Origin: Gambelia wislizenii
Taxonomy: Eukaryota; Chordata; Lepidosauria; Squamata; Crotaphytidae
Assembly (NCBI GenBank): GCA_030847615.1
Contig: JAUMIR010000001.1
Location: 34,223,501 to 34,287,500, forward strand
Reading direction: 5' to 3'
DNA: 64,000 nt
Position 1 is the stretch's first letter; every line of letters begins with the position of its first letter. The position numbers and the translations under genes are program-made. This document shows positions 21,726-32,723 of the stretch, one piece after another. Below the pieces are notes generated by a model, which worked only from the letters and a program-made list of their open reading frames with translations, ran no database searches and was not told the origin of the DNA.

Positions 21726-22016
21726 GGACATTAAATGAATAAGCAGAACCAGCCTGGAAAGAGAGGTGATACTCAGAATCTGACAGTGAAGGGAGAATAA
21801 TAGAAAGTGCAGAATGTGATAGAACAGCCAACAAAGTCACCTGCAGCAAAAACAATGAGTGGCACCTGTTTAAAAATTAGTCAGTTCATGAAAGCATAGG
21901 CAAGAGCACCTGCTTTCTTCATTAAAAGATAGAAGGAGGAGTGGCAGAAGAAGACAGAGCTGACAGCGGCTGAGGAAAACTTTAGGATGTACAAGATGAG
22001 CTCAGCTTAGTGGTCT
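21726..22016. other. Non-coding stretch, nothing recognised
   Basis: No assignable feature. A purine-rich block (AGAAGGAGGAGTGGCAGAAG) lies near 21930. Confidence 0.35.
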
Positions 22017-22193
22017 TCTTGCTGTTATGTGCCTTCAAATCATTTCTGACTTATAGCACTCCTAAGATGAACCTATCACAGGGTTTTCTTGGCAAGATTT
22101 GTTCAGAGGGAGTTTGCCTCTGCCTTCCTCTGAGGCTGAGAGAGTATGACTTGCCCAGGGTCACCTAGTGGGTTTCCACGGCTGAGCGAGAAA
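22017..22193 (-). repeat. Sauria-type SINE, head-truncated, minus strand
   Basis: The tail and body are present (ATGTGCCTTCAAATCATTTC, GGCAAGATTTGTTCAGAGG, CTTGCCCAGGGTCACCTAGT). The tRNA-like head is lost after GGGTTTCCACGGCTGAGCG. It lies head to head with the plus-strand copy that follows 36 bp later. Confidence 0.85.
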
Positions 22194-22228
22194 CCTAATT
22201 AGTCATAACTAAGGAAGGTATACAAGCC

Positions 22229-22441
22229 ACTGTGATGTAGTGGTTTGAGCACTGGACTAGGACTCCATGGGACCAAATCTCCACTCAGCCATGAAGAACT
22301 GCTAGATGACCTTGGGCATGTCACACCCTCTCAGGCTCAGAGGAGGGCAATGGCAAACCTCTTCTGAATACATCTTGCCAAGAAAATCCTAGGAGAGGGT
22401 CACCATTAGTCAGAGTCAACTTGAAGACACATAACAACTTG
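22229..22441 (+). repeat. Sauria-type SINE, full length, plus strand
   Basis: Starts with the tRNA-like A-box side (GATGTAGTGGTTTGAGCACT), has a degraded B box (GACCAAATCTCC), then the body (AGAGGAGGGCAATGGCAAAC, ATCTTGCCAAGAAAATCC) and ends GACACATAACAACTT. The best plus-strand copy in the window. Confidence 0.85.
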
Positions 22442-22552
22442 TTGGGTCCCATACTGGGAGATAGGCAGGATATAAATCATAGAAATAAGATGCAATGCAG
22501 TGGCCCTGCTGGCTAGGGATGATGGGAGCTGCATTCAGTACATATTAAGGGT

Positions 22553-22770
22553 AAGTTATAGGAAGATAGATTTCAATAGAACATTAGAAGGAACATCTTG
22601 ATAGTAAAAGCAGTCTGGAAATGGAATCAATTACTTAGAAAGGTGGTGGGGTCTCTTGTTCTGGATGTCTTCAGAAAGAGGCTGGACAGCGACCTGATTG
22701 GGATGCTCTAGTGCCTATGTTGAGTCTGGGTTGGCCTATAGGGTCCTTTCCAACTCTATGATTCTATGAC
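22553..22770 (+). repeat. Ancient CR1-like 3' end
   Basis: Order of boxes follows the CR1 3' end (a TTCTGGATGTCTTCAGAAAG box, AGGCTGGACAGCGACCTG, CCAACTCTATGATTCTATGA) but with much more divergence than the other copies. Probably an older CR1 subfamily. Confidence 0.7.
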
Positions 22771-23638
22771 TTCAACTTGCAACTCCACAGATCCACACTT
22801 AGAGGCATCCGTGATATCTTGGGGAAACTTATACCTTGAAGACACCCAAGTCAGATTGCAAATGTTCTGGCAATCAGTCAGAGGAGAGGTCATTGTGACA
22901 GATGGCTGGATGAGCAAATGGGAGAAGTGTGTTCTAGGAGCCAGTCTTCTGGCAAGAAGCAGAAAAGGGATGGGCTTCTGGATGTTTTAGGTATGCATGA
23001 CAGTTGGAGAGAGTCAGTTAAGCTGAAGTTAAGCCCTGAGTTTTGAGTGGGAGGGAGTAGATGACAGTTGGCTGGAGCGGCTTAGATGAGGTGAAATGAT
23101 GTGCAGAGGTTACTAATTCAGAATAGAGAAGTCAGTGGACAAAGAGTGAATGAGGCTGGGAAATAAGGAAAAACATTATAAAGATATAAGTACTAGTTAA
23201 AACAAAAATTTCCACCATGAAATATGTTTATTCCTTTTAATAAAGTTGTCCCTTGTTGTGTTTAATATAAATATAGACTCTGGATCATTTCTACAGAATA
23301 AAGATAATTAAAGGCAAGCTACCAAAAATACACACTCCACACATTTAATTAAAAGTAATAACCTTGGTTCATAAGTGGAACCAATGGAACCTTATAGGAA
23401 TGTAGGTGGAAGAAACAGAGGCAGCCAGGCTGAACCCTGAGGTAAAGGAGGGCTGGCGCTTTGAATATTGCCCTCAACCACCTGGTTGTTGTGAGTTGTG
23501 GCAGATTTGGGTGGCAACATCACAAAAGTGATGGCAGCAGTGGGATTGGAAGTGCCCCTGCGTCACAGCCAGCATCAGCTGCTCCTTTATAAGGGCTAGC
23601 ACAAGACATTTTACCACCTAAGACAGAAGGCCTGACCT
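22771..23638. other. Non-coding stretch, nothing recognised
   Basis: No assignable feature. An A/T-rich zone lies at about 23160-23400. Confidence 0.4.
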
Positions 23639-24295
23639 GTTCATGTAGTATGTGGGGAAATCATTATTGTAATGCAATGCAATCTTGTGTATCCCATGTT
23701 AAGTTCAGTTTAGGAATTTTCCCTGCGTGCATCAGTTTTTTCACACCCCCTTCTCCTTTCACTAGGCAATTTCAACCAACTGGAGCAATGGGTCATTCAT
23801 CACATGACCTAATTTAAATATTATATGACACTTTGTCTAAGTTCCTTTTAAGCTTTGTCTCCATGTGGCTGGAGCCATCTTAGCAGTCTTAGAAGTCTTT
23901 GAGTCCTTTTAGTCGAGTGACCACTTATCCCACACCGCTTAAGGCTGGGTGAGTCTTTTCCTACCCTAAATCCTCTTAGTTGGTTAGGGACCTTTTAAGT
24001 TTGTTTTAATATGTAGATTAAGATTGATCTACCTTCAGTAAACTTTGATATGCATTTTTAAATTGACGTCTTTGTTGTTTTAATGAATCTAATTGCCTGA
24101 GTGATCAGACCACACATTTAAATGTTAATTGAGCTGTGTCTGCATTCCAGATGCTTTACTCTGCTTGCTTTGAAAGAAAAGTGTTGTTGTTGTTTTTTGG
24201 GGGGGGGGTTACTTGTAAAGAAGTTTTTTTAAGGGCTAGATCCCTGAAATTTTTGATACATTTTTAATTTTAGACTCATACCTCCCTACAGTTCA
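23639..24295 (+). repeat. Solo LTR, family A copy 1
   Basis: The LTR is 23644-24290 (647 bp), starting TGTAGTATGTGGGGAAATC and ending CTCATACCTCCCTACA. It is flanked by GTTCA on both sides (23639-23643, 24291-24295), a perfect 5-bp target duplication. The TG..CA ends and absence of internal retroviral sequence indicate a solo LTR left by recombination. Shared blocks with 36217-36926 and 40176-40836 include CACATGACCTAATTTAAAT, GGGTGAGT-TTTTCCTACCC and CCTTCAGTAAACTTTGAT. A 5-bp duplication fits several retrovirus-like or Gypsy groups; the class is not determined. A poly-G run sits at about 24199-24208. Confidence 0.85.
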
Positions 24296-25679
24296 CCCAA
24301 GCCAAGGGGTGTTGTACCCAAAGCCAGCTAAATGACTTATGCTCAAGAAGCATAAACCCCAGTGACCCCCTCTTATGCTGTAAAATCTCTGGTAATAAAA
24401 ATGTGACAACAAAGCAAATAACTTAACACTTTGCTGCCCTTTCCTGGCATCCCAAATCCAACCATTGCCTCACTCTGCCTTCAGGATGGGCTGGCTCTAT
24501 TCTTCACCATGGGTGCCATGTCAGAATGCTCATAATCTGAGAGAGAGCAGAAGGGAGGGAGATGGAAAAGAGAAACCTTTCTCTCTGAGCCTTTGCAGAT
24601 GCTGCAGTTCAACCCTTCCTGTCAACATCTATGATTCATAGAGATGCTAACAAAGAGCTGCCTCTAAACTCCCCTGATTGTTGTGCTCTTCTGCGGCTGT
24701 CTCCAGATGTGCCATTGCAATAGACCAGTCTCACCTGGCTCCTTCTGGAGCTAACATGCTCTTTCTGGCTACAGCCTTAAGACACGTCTATCCTAGAGAT
24801 GTCTGTCCAGGTTAAGTGTCTCCTTGAGGATGATGCTCTTCAGAGAAATCACATGGGCCTCTTCCTAGAACTCCACAGATCCAAACCTGCATGCTCAAAG
24901 GCTCCTTTCTCTAACTGTATGTCAAAGGGATGGGGGAGGGAGGCATTTCTCAAGTGATATCTAGCTGGCTCTTCAGCCTGCCAAAGAGACAGGGAATTGT
25001 AAGTTAAAAGCTCAGTGCAGATAAATTTTAAAAAAACATACACACATAAAGAAAATCCCCTGCAGCATCTATCTGTAGTGGCTCGAAATGGATTACTGTG
25101 CATTTGGCAAGTGCAAGCAAAAAAGCAGCAATCATGACACACTCAGCATGGTCATGTGCTCCTGCAGATCATGTTCCTAAAGTAGTGTGCATAAAGCACC
25201 AGATCAAGCCCATCGATTTGCCAGGGAGAAGAGGTTCAATGCCCTTCAGTGTGGAATAATTGTCGACGCTGAAGCCCTAGGTTGGCCCTGCCATTACGGA
25301 GAGTGAGGCAGCTGCCTCAGGCAGCAAATGTTGGGAGGCAGCAGCAACGTGTTGGAGGAAAGAATGATGTGCTAAACAGCCTGCTCTGTACCAAATTCCT
25401 CCTTTCTCCCCCACCCCGTTAATTTGCTTGCTTTCAGATGTGATGGAGGAATCTGTCCAATAGACAGGGTTGGTTCTGAAAAATCCACTGCCAGTCCAGT
25501 TTCGCTTGTGCAGGTGGGGTGGAAGAAATGGAAGCCATCTTCTTCATCAGCTCAGGAGGCATCTCCCGAAGCCAGAACACACCTGACACCAGCTTTCAAA
25601 AAATAAAATAAAAAATAAAAGGTCAGAATCTAGTCCTGTATGATAGAAAACGGCCTCTACTTATACAATTCACCCGGTA
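24296..25679. other. Non-coding stretch, nothing recognised
   Basis: No assignable repeat or convincing exon. Includes a short A-rich tail-like run at 25600-25620 (AAAATAAAATAAAAAATAAAA) that may mark the end of an old retroelement. Confidence 0.4.
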
Positions 25680-26890
25680 GAGTTTTGGATCTAAATTAGA
25701 GAGCCTGCTCGGCGCAGCAAATTGAACTCCGCACACTTTGACCAGCAGATGGCAGCAAAAACACGTGGAACTGGTTTCAAGCAGCCGCGGCTCAAGCCCG
25801 GAGTGGCCCAGCTTTGCCTAGAGCCAATATTTGCCTTTTCTGTTTGGCGAAGGGAAAATGCGGTCGGCAATTAGAGAGCAACGCAATATCCCCGTATAAA
25901 CAAAAGGACGAAATGACGCTCTTACCGCTGAGCGGTTCTTAGCGGGTTTTTAAATATATATACATTTTTGCAATAACCGCAACTGGCTTCTCTCAGGACG
26001 AGAGGAAGCTGGAAAGTCCTAACAGATTCATTCATTCTTATACTCTCGGTAAAAAAATAAGTTAAAATAAAATACATTCCCTCCTCCGATCCACTATCCA
26101 GTCAAGGGATCATGTTCAACCACTTTCCCCTTCTTGCCAACTGAATCTCACACCCGTTTAGACTAGGCTCGGAATCCGAAACTGGACCATTCCTTTCTCG
26201 GACTACAACTCCCAAATTTCCCCCGCTAGCGGGTTATGGGAGTCGTGGTCCAACCAGGCATTTCCCCCCCAAGGGCTGGCGTGAATTACTAAGGACGACA
26301 TTTCATTGCCTTGGGGTTTTCCTCTCAGTCGCTCGTGAAAGTGGGTGGAGAGGAAGAGTCTTTTCAAGAGGATTGTCTACGAGAGGCGGAACAAGACGCC
26401 CGGAGTTTTTGACCCGGGTCAGAAAATGCTGTGCACACGTTCATGGGGAGAAGTTGCGCTGGAAGCGGTGGGATTTTCTCCCGAGGAAGGCTGCAACGAA
26501 CCGGGCTTCACCTTCCTAAGTGCAAGGGAACACCTGCCAAAGGGGGGCATGTATGAATTTCCCTCCTTGGAGAACTCCAGGGTCAGGCTATAAAGTGGGC
26601 AACTTCTGGGACAGGCATCGGACACACAGACCCACGGGGAACCGCTTCAGACGTACACGTCCCTCTAGAGATCTGACCAGGCAAGGAATGATTCGGGGAC
26701 GCAGGCGGCTGCCTGTGTCAAGATTTCTTCGGGAAGCCTCGTTCTCCGTGGGGAGGTGACATCACGCTTCGAGCCGTGCGGGCCCATTCTCACGTGCAGT
26801 TGCTCGCTTCTTCCAGGGCGCCTGTGCCCTGCTGGCGTAATGACGGGCTCCCGCTTTCCTGGACGTGAACTTTCCACCGTACAAGTGTAG
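25680..26890. other. Low-repeat, CpG-containing stretch
   Basis: Compared with the first 25 kb, CpG is clearly more frequent (for example AGCAGCCGCGGCTCAAGCCC at about 25780) and only one half palindromic repeat (about 26200-26255) is recognisable. Chance open frames are present but none resembles a known protein. It could be regulatory DNA or an unrecognised promoter region. Confidence 0.35.
25742..25756 (+). promoter_or_regulatory. Consensus CTCF core motif
   Basis: CCAGCAGATGGCAGC matches the vertebrate CTCF core CCASYAGRKGGCRSY at every position. It lies in low-repeat DNA and not inside any element I recognise, which favours a real insulator or loop-anchor site over a repeat-borne motif. 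Orientation is plus. Occupancy cannot be judged from sequence. Confidence 0.55.
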
Positions 26891-27130
26891 TACAGTTGTC
26901 CCTCCATATTAGCTGGGGTTTGGTTCCAGGACCCCCCCCCCCCCGTGGATACCCAAATCCGTGAATACTCAAGTCTCATTATATGCAATGGCATAGCAAA
27001 ATGGTGTCCTTTATATAAGATGGCAAAATCGAGGTTTGCTTTTTGGATTATTATTTTTTAAGAATATTTTCAAGCCGTGAATACTTAAATCCGTGGATAC
27101 CAAATCCGTGGATACGGAGGGACAACCGTA
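26891..27130. mobile_element. Tigger/mariner-like MITE with TA duplication
   Basis: The element is 26893-27128, with ends CAGTTGTCCCTCCATATT and ATACGGAGGGACAACCG (inverse complements with a few changes) and TA on both sides. The interior has repeated CCGTGGATAC and CCGTGAATACTTAA boxes and a 14-base C run at about 26931-26944. No transposase. Confidence 0.75.
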
Positions 27131-27467
27131 CTTGGAACCGCTCATCACTATTTTACCAGACCCCCGACCAAGCCTTTCCATGACTCCAAACGAGTAATGA
27201 AAGCAAGCGCGAGCGACCGGCCAGGGAAGGAGAATTGAAGGACCTCAAGATAGATGATGAATGGAGTTTAGGTCCCACTGGGAAAAGCGCCTCGAAGGGC
27301 GGCAGCACCTCAACCCGGCCAGGGAAGCAGCTGCAGCGTGTTTATTTTTAAAAAAATAATTTAAAAACCAAGAACACTTATTTACATATAAATATTTTGC
27401 CATGCCAGGGAAATGCCCTTTCCTTAATCCCTTTCTTCTTTTTTTTTTTCCTGTGCTTGGAAGTGCA
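27131..27467. other. Non-coding stretch ending in a polypyrimidine run
   Basis: No gene or repeat recognised. A CTTTCTTCTTTTTTTTTTTC run lies at 27431-27450, just before the purine tract on the same strand. Confidence 0.4.
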
Positions 27468-27618
27468 AGGAGTGGGGGCGAGGGGGAGAGAGAGAAAAGA
27501 GAGAAGGAAGGAAGGAAAGAGAAAAAGACAGAAGGGGAGAGAAAGAAAAAAGGATGGGGAAAAGGAAGGAGAGAGACGAGAAGAAACAAAAGGAAGGGGA
27601 GAGACGGAAAGAGAGAAG
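27468..27618. repeat. 150-bp homopurine (GA-rich) tract
   Basis: Almost every base on the plus strand is A or G, with only about five pyrimidines. Units such as GAGAGAGA, GGAAGGAAGGAA and AAGGAAGGAGAG recur without a single period. Open frames of 84-149 codons on both strands here are composition artefacts. Tracts of this kind can form triplex or slipped structures; that is general knowledge, not shown here. Confidence 0.85.
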
Positions 27619-28199
27619 TTATGGCAGGAGGAGCTGAAAAGCACCACCATTCATGACAGATAGAGAAACAAGACAAAGGGAACAGATTATCCAATTCTGT
27701 TAGGAATTTTATATTTTCTATTTATACCTGCATCTTCTGTGTTTGATAAAGAACTTCTTCCAAGGTCTGATCTGCAATAGCGCAACAAAAAAAATGTCTC
27801 CGGGCACATGCATGACCTTCCTTACCTTCACAGCAGCTCCCCCCTTTGTTTTTTCAGGGACAAGGACTCCCGAGTTAAAGGTGATGACTTCCACGCAGGT
27901 CTGGCCCCATTTGAGAGGTCCAGTGCTGCTCTCCTAGGTTAGGTCAAGTGGGTTCCTGCCAGAAGAGCTTCAAGGACATGAAGCCCAAGTCCAGGGTTCC
28001 TCCCCTAAAGGTGACTGGCCCAAGCAGTCAGCGCTCTTGGGTTCAAGTCTCCTTCACTCTGTGTTGCATCCTGTCCTCGCTCCCCTCCTTCAGCTGAGGA
28101 AAGCTAATGGTTTTTGGACTCCAATTACCAGAATCCCCCAGCCGTCATGCACACACCAGTTGGATACCGGCCTGCTCTGCCATAGCATAATCTGATCAT
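27619..28199. other. Non-coding stretch, nothing recognised
   Basis: No assignable feature. ATTCCCAGAATCC-type motifs near 28120 may be half of a short palindromic repeat. Confidence 0.35.
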
Positions 28200-28375
28200 G
28201 TTGCGGTTGTTTGCCTTCAAGTTGTTTCCGAGTTATGGCGACCCATCCCGTGGTTTTCATGGCAAGATTTGTTCAGCCTTCCTCTGAGACTGAGGAGGTG
28301 TGGAACTTGCCCAAGGTCATCCAGTAGGTTTCCATATGTGGTCCAGCGGGGATTCGAACCCTGGTCTCCCAGAGA
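28200..28375 (-). repeat. Sauria-type SINE, internally deleted
   Basis: Tail (TTGCGGTTGTTTGCCTTCAA), body with a deletion before GCCTTCCTCTGAGACTGAGG, and the complement of an intact B box (GGGGATTCGAACCC). It ends at GTCTCCCAGA, where a MITE begins, so the A-box side is cut off. Confidence 0.85.
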
Positions 28376-28578
28376 CGCTGCTGCCACACGGCTGAAATAA
28401 TGCAGTTTGACACCGCTTTAACTATCATGGCCTTGTCCTGTGGATACCTGGGGTTTGTAGTTTGTTGTGGCAGCAGAGCTCTCTGAGAGAGAAGGCTAAA
28501 TATCTCGCAAAACTACATATCCCAGGATTCCATAGCACTGGGCCATGGCAGTTCAAGCAGTGTCAAACCATATGGCTG
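28376..28578. mobile_element. Palindromic MITE, first of a tandem pair
   Basis: Ends GCTGCTGCCACACGGC and, inverted, GCAGTGTCAAACCATATGG. Interior boxes GACACCGCTTTAAC, CTGGGGTTTGTAGTTTG and AACTACATATCCCAGGATTC are arranged head to head. Same family as 12534-12752. Confidence 0.7.
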
Positions 28579-28662
28579 CTGCCACACTGCAGAAATAATG
28601 CAGTTTGACACTGCTTGAACTGCCATGGCTCCGTGCTATGGAATCCTGGGATATGTAGTCCA
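28569..28662. mobile_element. Palindromic MITE, truncated second copy
   Basis: Starts GCTGCTGCCACACTGCAGAA immediately at the end of the previous copy and runs only to CTGGGATATGTAGTCC, so the second half is missing. The direct abutment suggests a tandem duplication, partial repair, or insertion into the end of the first. Confidence 0.65.
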
Positions 28663-29466
28663 ACTCTGTAACCACTACAACACAGCTAGCTAACAGTGTT
28701 TACTGGGTAGTAAGCCCACAGGGCTGGCTATCCATGGGAGGACTGAGGATTTACTTTACAGGGAGGGCAACCAAAAACAGCACAAATTTCGCAGGCAGAA
28801 GCCTCAAAGTGCAGCCTTTGGTACCTCCAGGTAGAACTGGAAAGACTGAGGAAGGGTCTGAGCAGCTACATCCGACCTGTTCCTAGCCCGCCTCCAGTGC
28901 ATGTTTACTCGGGAGTAAGCCTTCCTGCTTGCAGGGGGTCTTCTGGTTCCCAACCCTACGTTTCCCTTCTTTGCGCAGCCGACTCAGGCGTAAGCTCCAC
29001 TGACCCCTGCCTAAGGCGTATGGTCACCCCCTCCCGGACCCTTTCTGACCCCCTGGCCACAGAGGGGAGACTGGGGGCGCTGGAAGCGGGACTCCTGAGG
29101 CTGAGGTGCTTACCATCTGAGGAGGGGTCTCGAGTGGGGGGACCTCCTCGGCTTGAGCCGAAAAGGATCCAGAAAAGCCAGTGGAAACGAAACGAAACCA
29201 GGTTGGAAACCAAACCAGCCAAGCTAAACAGGAGATGGAAGCTGCTGGAGAGGATGGCTTGGGTGGGGAGTTGATTGATGAAGTCTCCTTTTCCAGGGTC
29301 CGAGCTCCGCCTCCAGGAAAAGAAGTTCGGGCCCTGCTTTGTGGAGCCGGCAGGAGAATGATCCGGTCGGGATTGTAGGTTGACAAGTCAGGCCCCGCTG
29401 TTCCCTGCCCCTGCCTTGAGCCTGTCCGCACTGTGTGCTAGCAACCCGCGTTTCCCCTCCAACCCC
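28663..29466. other. Moderately GC-rich non-coding stretch
   Basis: CpG and GC content are raised from about 28890 to 29450, with overlapping open frames on several frames and both strands (up to 135 codons), the pattern expected from GC-rich non-coding DNA. I see no conserved domain, and no repeat is recognised. Confidence 0.35.
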
Positions 29467-29838
29467 TTCTATACCAGTGGCTCTTCACCTCTTCCTTACC
29501 AGGGTCCCCCTTTAAATATCTTTTGTTGCCGCGGACCCCCCAAGACTTACCTCAAGATTTAAAACAACAATACATAACAACAACAACAACAACAATAACA
29601 ATACACTATCCATTAAACCTTCCCTCAGAGGCACTGGAGGGAGAGGGGAGACTTTTCTCCTGCTTCTTCCTGCAAGTTTGTGGCTGGAGAGGATGGAATG
29701 GCAATGTGCAGGCCAAGCCAGCCAGCCTTCACCTTGGCGCCTGTCACCTAGGCTGAGCAAGCCTTCACGGACCCCTCTGAGGACATCGCGGCCCCATGAG
29801 GGTCCCCGGACCCCAGGCTAAGAACCACTGTACTATAC
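29467..29838. mobile_element. Non-autonomous hAT element, copy 1
   Basis: The element is 29475-29830 (356 bp). The left end CAGTGGCTCTTCACC pairs with the right end GGCTAAGAACCACTG. Flanks TTCTATAC and TACTATAC match at 7 of 8 positions, the 8-bp duplication typical of hAT. The interior has an (AAC)n tract at about 29576-29600 and GCACTGGAGGGAGAGGGGAG. Two more copies are at 37020-39116 and 57533-57947. Confidence 0.8.
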
Positions 29839-30052
29839 AATTGTAGCTGTTTTATACCCCTTTAACTGTCATGGCTCCATCCCATGGAATCCTGGGATTT
29901 GTAGTTTTCTAAGACACTTGGAATTCTCTGCCAGAGAGCTCTAACGCAATGTTTCAGCACCAAGCTACAAATCCATTTTTTTCCATAGGAGGAATCCAGG
30001 GGGAGTTAAAGTGTTATCAATCAGCTATAATTGTGCAGTGTGGATACAGCTG
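29839..30052. mobile_element. Palindromic MITE next to the hAT copy
   Basis: Carries CCTTTAACTGTCATGGCTCC, ATCCTGGGATTTGTAG and the inverse right half ending ATTGTGCAGTGTGGATACAG. Its left end seems to overlap the hAT target duplication, so the hAT element may have jumped into the edge of this MITE. Confidence 0.6.
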
Positions 30053-31045
30053 CGGATCACCCATTTTTGCAGAAAGTTTTTTTCCCTTCCAAACTGGGGA
30101 AAAATATATTCCCTGAAGCATTAATATAGTGTTGGGGAAAGTGGAAGGAAACGGAGAACCATTTAATTCACTTTTTTCGCTTGCATAGGAATCGACCAGT
30201 TCCAAACTGTATGAAAACTTTTATATATAAAAGAACCGCCCTCCTTTATAGAACGGGGCAGGTTCCGGAAACCGAAGTGGCGACTCTCTTTAAAATAAAC
30301 CCTACTTTTTCATTACTTTTTCCATCATCATTAGTGCTAGTATTATTTCCATTTCCGGTCCACTGGGTTGAGCACAACCCAAACATGAGTGTTCGGTGGT
30401 GGTTGTGATGGGAATAATTAGTAGGACACTAATGACTCGGCTCAAAATCGATGAAAACAACCACTGACCCGCTAAAAGCAGCAAAACTCCCAAGTATTCC
30501 AATTTGTTAAATTTTCCTCCTCTCACTAATTATCACTAGTCACCACAGACTTGGGAAAGATAAGGTGGGGAGAAATCCATTTCTTTTACCTAAAAAAGAC
30601 CCATCCTCTTTGTCATCATCCTGATTCTACTTCGGGGCGGGTGACTATGTCATAATGATATGTCATAGTGAAATCCTCATTTCTTTTTCTATTCTTTTTT
30701 TTAACATAGTCATTAGCCACGATTCTCAAGCCACTCCCTCTCTAAGTAGATGGTGCTCTCCCGAAAAGATGAAATGAGGGTTGGCATTAAAACGGTGAAG
30801 ATTAGAACGTCGTCGTTAACGATAACGCCGTTTGGCCGCTACCTGGTCCCCTTGCGCTTATCAATTATCCTTGCGCTTCCTCGCTCCAGCTTGAAATCTT
30901 GCGCGAACTCCAAGGATGCTGGGCCGGGCATTCCCTTTTCCTGGAAGGAAGGACGAGTAAGCGTCAGGAGAAACGATGCTCTTCCACATTCACCGGAAAG
31001 TCCATTTCCATTGGGAGGGACTGCTCTTTACCTAGCCAGTGTGGC
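30053..31045. other. Non-coding stretch, nothing recognised
   Basis: Little recognisable repeat. CpG-containing sequence at 30810-30930 (CGTCGTCGTTAACGATAACG at about 30809) stands out in otherwise A/T-rich DNA. No exon recognised. Confidence 0.35.
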
Positions 31046-31238
31046 CACAAATAAAGCGCTATGGTTCCACTTTAACTGCCATGGCTACTTCCTATGGAAT
31101 CCCGAGGGTTGCAATTTGGGGAGTTTCTCTGGCAAAGAATTTTAAATATTCCCTAAACTGCAAAGTCCAAAATTGCATAGGATGGAACCAGGGCAATTAA
31201 GATGGAATCATAGCGTTATATTTCTGTAGTGTGAAAGG
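31046..31238. mobile_element. Palindromic MITE
   Basis: Left half ATAAAGCGCTATGGTTCCAC and TTAACTGCCATGGCTACTTC; right half the inverse, GGAATCATAGCGTTATATTT. Same family as 39627-39840 and 56205-56432, which share the CACTATRATTCCAC box. Confidence 0.65.
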
Positions 31239-31651
31239 TCCTGGGTATGAGTCTGATGGAAATTCAAGCCCCACCTCTGCCACTGCCTTCCTGCGTGGCC
31301 TTGGGCAATGGCTGTTGCATCATCACCTTCGCCCTCCACCACCGCTCGCTCTGGCCAAGGGGTGCGAGTAGAGCACAGGTGCACCGCTGCCCTATTCAAG
31401 CCCCTTTGAAAAGAATGATTGCCAAGAGGCGGTTTCTAGGAAGTAAGAAAAGGAGAGTTTTCCACGACATTCCCGGGGCCCTTGCTGCCAAGGCCCTGTT
31501 CATGTGCGCCCTCAATTCCTTATTCGCTTTAGCTGAACTTGGAAACCGACTCCATCCAAAGGAAGTGAGCTTCGAGGGGGTGCGTGAGGAGGGATAACAA
31601 GTTCTCTTCCGAGTTAGATCTCTGATGGCTGGCTCACAGAGGCAAATGGGA
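31239..31651. other. Non-coding stretch, nothing recognised
   Basis: No assignable feature. The 116-codon plus-strand open frame here has no motif I know and overlaps an unrelated frame on the other strand. Confidence 0.35.
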
Positions 31652-31873
31652 TTTGTTGTTGCGTGCCTTCAAGTCATTTCCGACTTATGGTGACTCTATC
31701 ACGGGGTTTTCTTTGCAAGGTTTGTTGAGCAGGGAGCTTGCCTTTACCTTCCTCTGAGGCTGAGAGAGTGCGACTTGGCCAAGGTCACCCATTGGGTTTC
31801 CATGGCCAAGCAGGGACTCGAACCCTAGTCTCCGGAGTCCTAGTCCAACGCTCAAACCACCACACCAGCTGGT
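31652..31873 (-). repeat. Sauria-type SINE, full length and well preserved
   Basis: The best reference copy. On the plus strand: tail TTGTTGTTGCGTGCCTTCAA, CGACTTATGGTGACTCTATC, TTCCTCTGAGGCTGAGAGAG, GTCACCCATTGGGTTTCCAT, then the complement of the tRNA-like B box (GGGACTCGAACCC) and A-box side (AACGCTCAAACCACCACACC). The promoter boxes are close to consensus. Confidence 0.93.
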
Positions 31874-32723
31874 TCTCACTGTAATGTGAGGTAGCCCAGC
31901 CTCAAATGCGTGTTCAGAAATTACTTTTTAACCGTCCCCAGGTCAAAGTGTGTATGATCCGAGTGCCAGGCTGGTTTCGGGATGGCGCATTTTCAACCCC
32001 AACCTGATTCTGAAGGCACTTTTAATTGTAAGGAAGAAAACTTTTCTTTTTTTCCCGGTGGCATTTTTAAAGCAAAGTCCTTCGGAATGCACAGCCCGTC
32101 TAAGGACATCTGTTTATCCTACCAACAAACTAAGATCAGTTTTCAGTTTTTCCAGGAATAGAAAAAGCAAATCCCGGTGGAGCGTTGTTTAGCTTGCAAC
32201 TCCCAGCCAATTAGGTTCCTAGCCTTTCTGTCTGTCTTTCCAGCACCTTAAACCCGTTCCAAAAATGCAGCAGGAAGAAAGGCGACCAGACATTGTCTCT
32301 TAACTGCAAATGGCAGAAAAGCTCTTCTTGATCCTTCTTCCCTTGAGCCGCGATCTGGCATAGATCACCCGGACGCAACGCCACTGAAATCGCTTTGGAT
32401 CCGGCTGCCATTTAGCCAGACAGTGAAATAAAAATGGCGATGTCTTGTATATGCGTAGATGCGAATGCATAGGATGCCAGTGCCTTGTGAATCCTTTGTT
32501 AAATCTTAATCTGGAAAGTATTCACTATACTTGGAGTCACCTTCCCGAATCTCATAGACCTGCATAAAATTTCCAGCAGGGATGGAGGGAACTTGTCTCC
32601 TTGAGCGCATAGCTGCCCAAACAACCAAGAACTCTGTGACACCTGAAAGGCGAACGCATTTTATTTGGCATAGGCTGGAGTCCAGGGAAGCTTACGCGTC
32701 AGTCTTGAAGGGGCCACAAATCT
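31874..32723. other. Non-coding stretch, nothing recognised
   Basis: No repeat family or exon recognised. Scattered CpGs at 32330-32420. Could be unique DNA. Confidence 0.35.

Noticed and set aside
23644..24290. Full endogenous retrovirus
   Set aside because: No gag, pol or env-like frames adjoin any LTR here, and the direct flanking duplications show solo LTRs.
27245..27694. Open frames of 84-149 codons on both strands
   Set aside because: They translate the homopurine tract (Lys/Arg/Glu-rich on one strand, Ser/Phe/Leu-rich on the other).
31800..31873. tRNA gene (GGTTCGA-type B box on the minus strand)
   Set aside because: It is the tRNA-like head of a Sauria SINE; there is no cloverleaf acceptor pairing and it continues into the SINE body.
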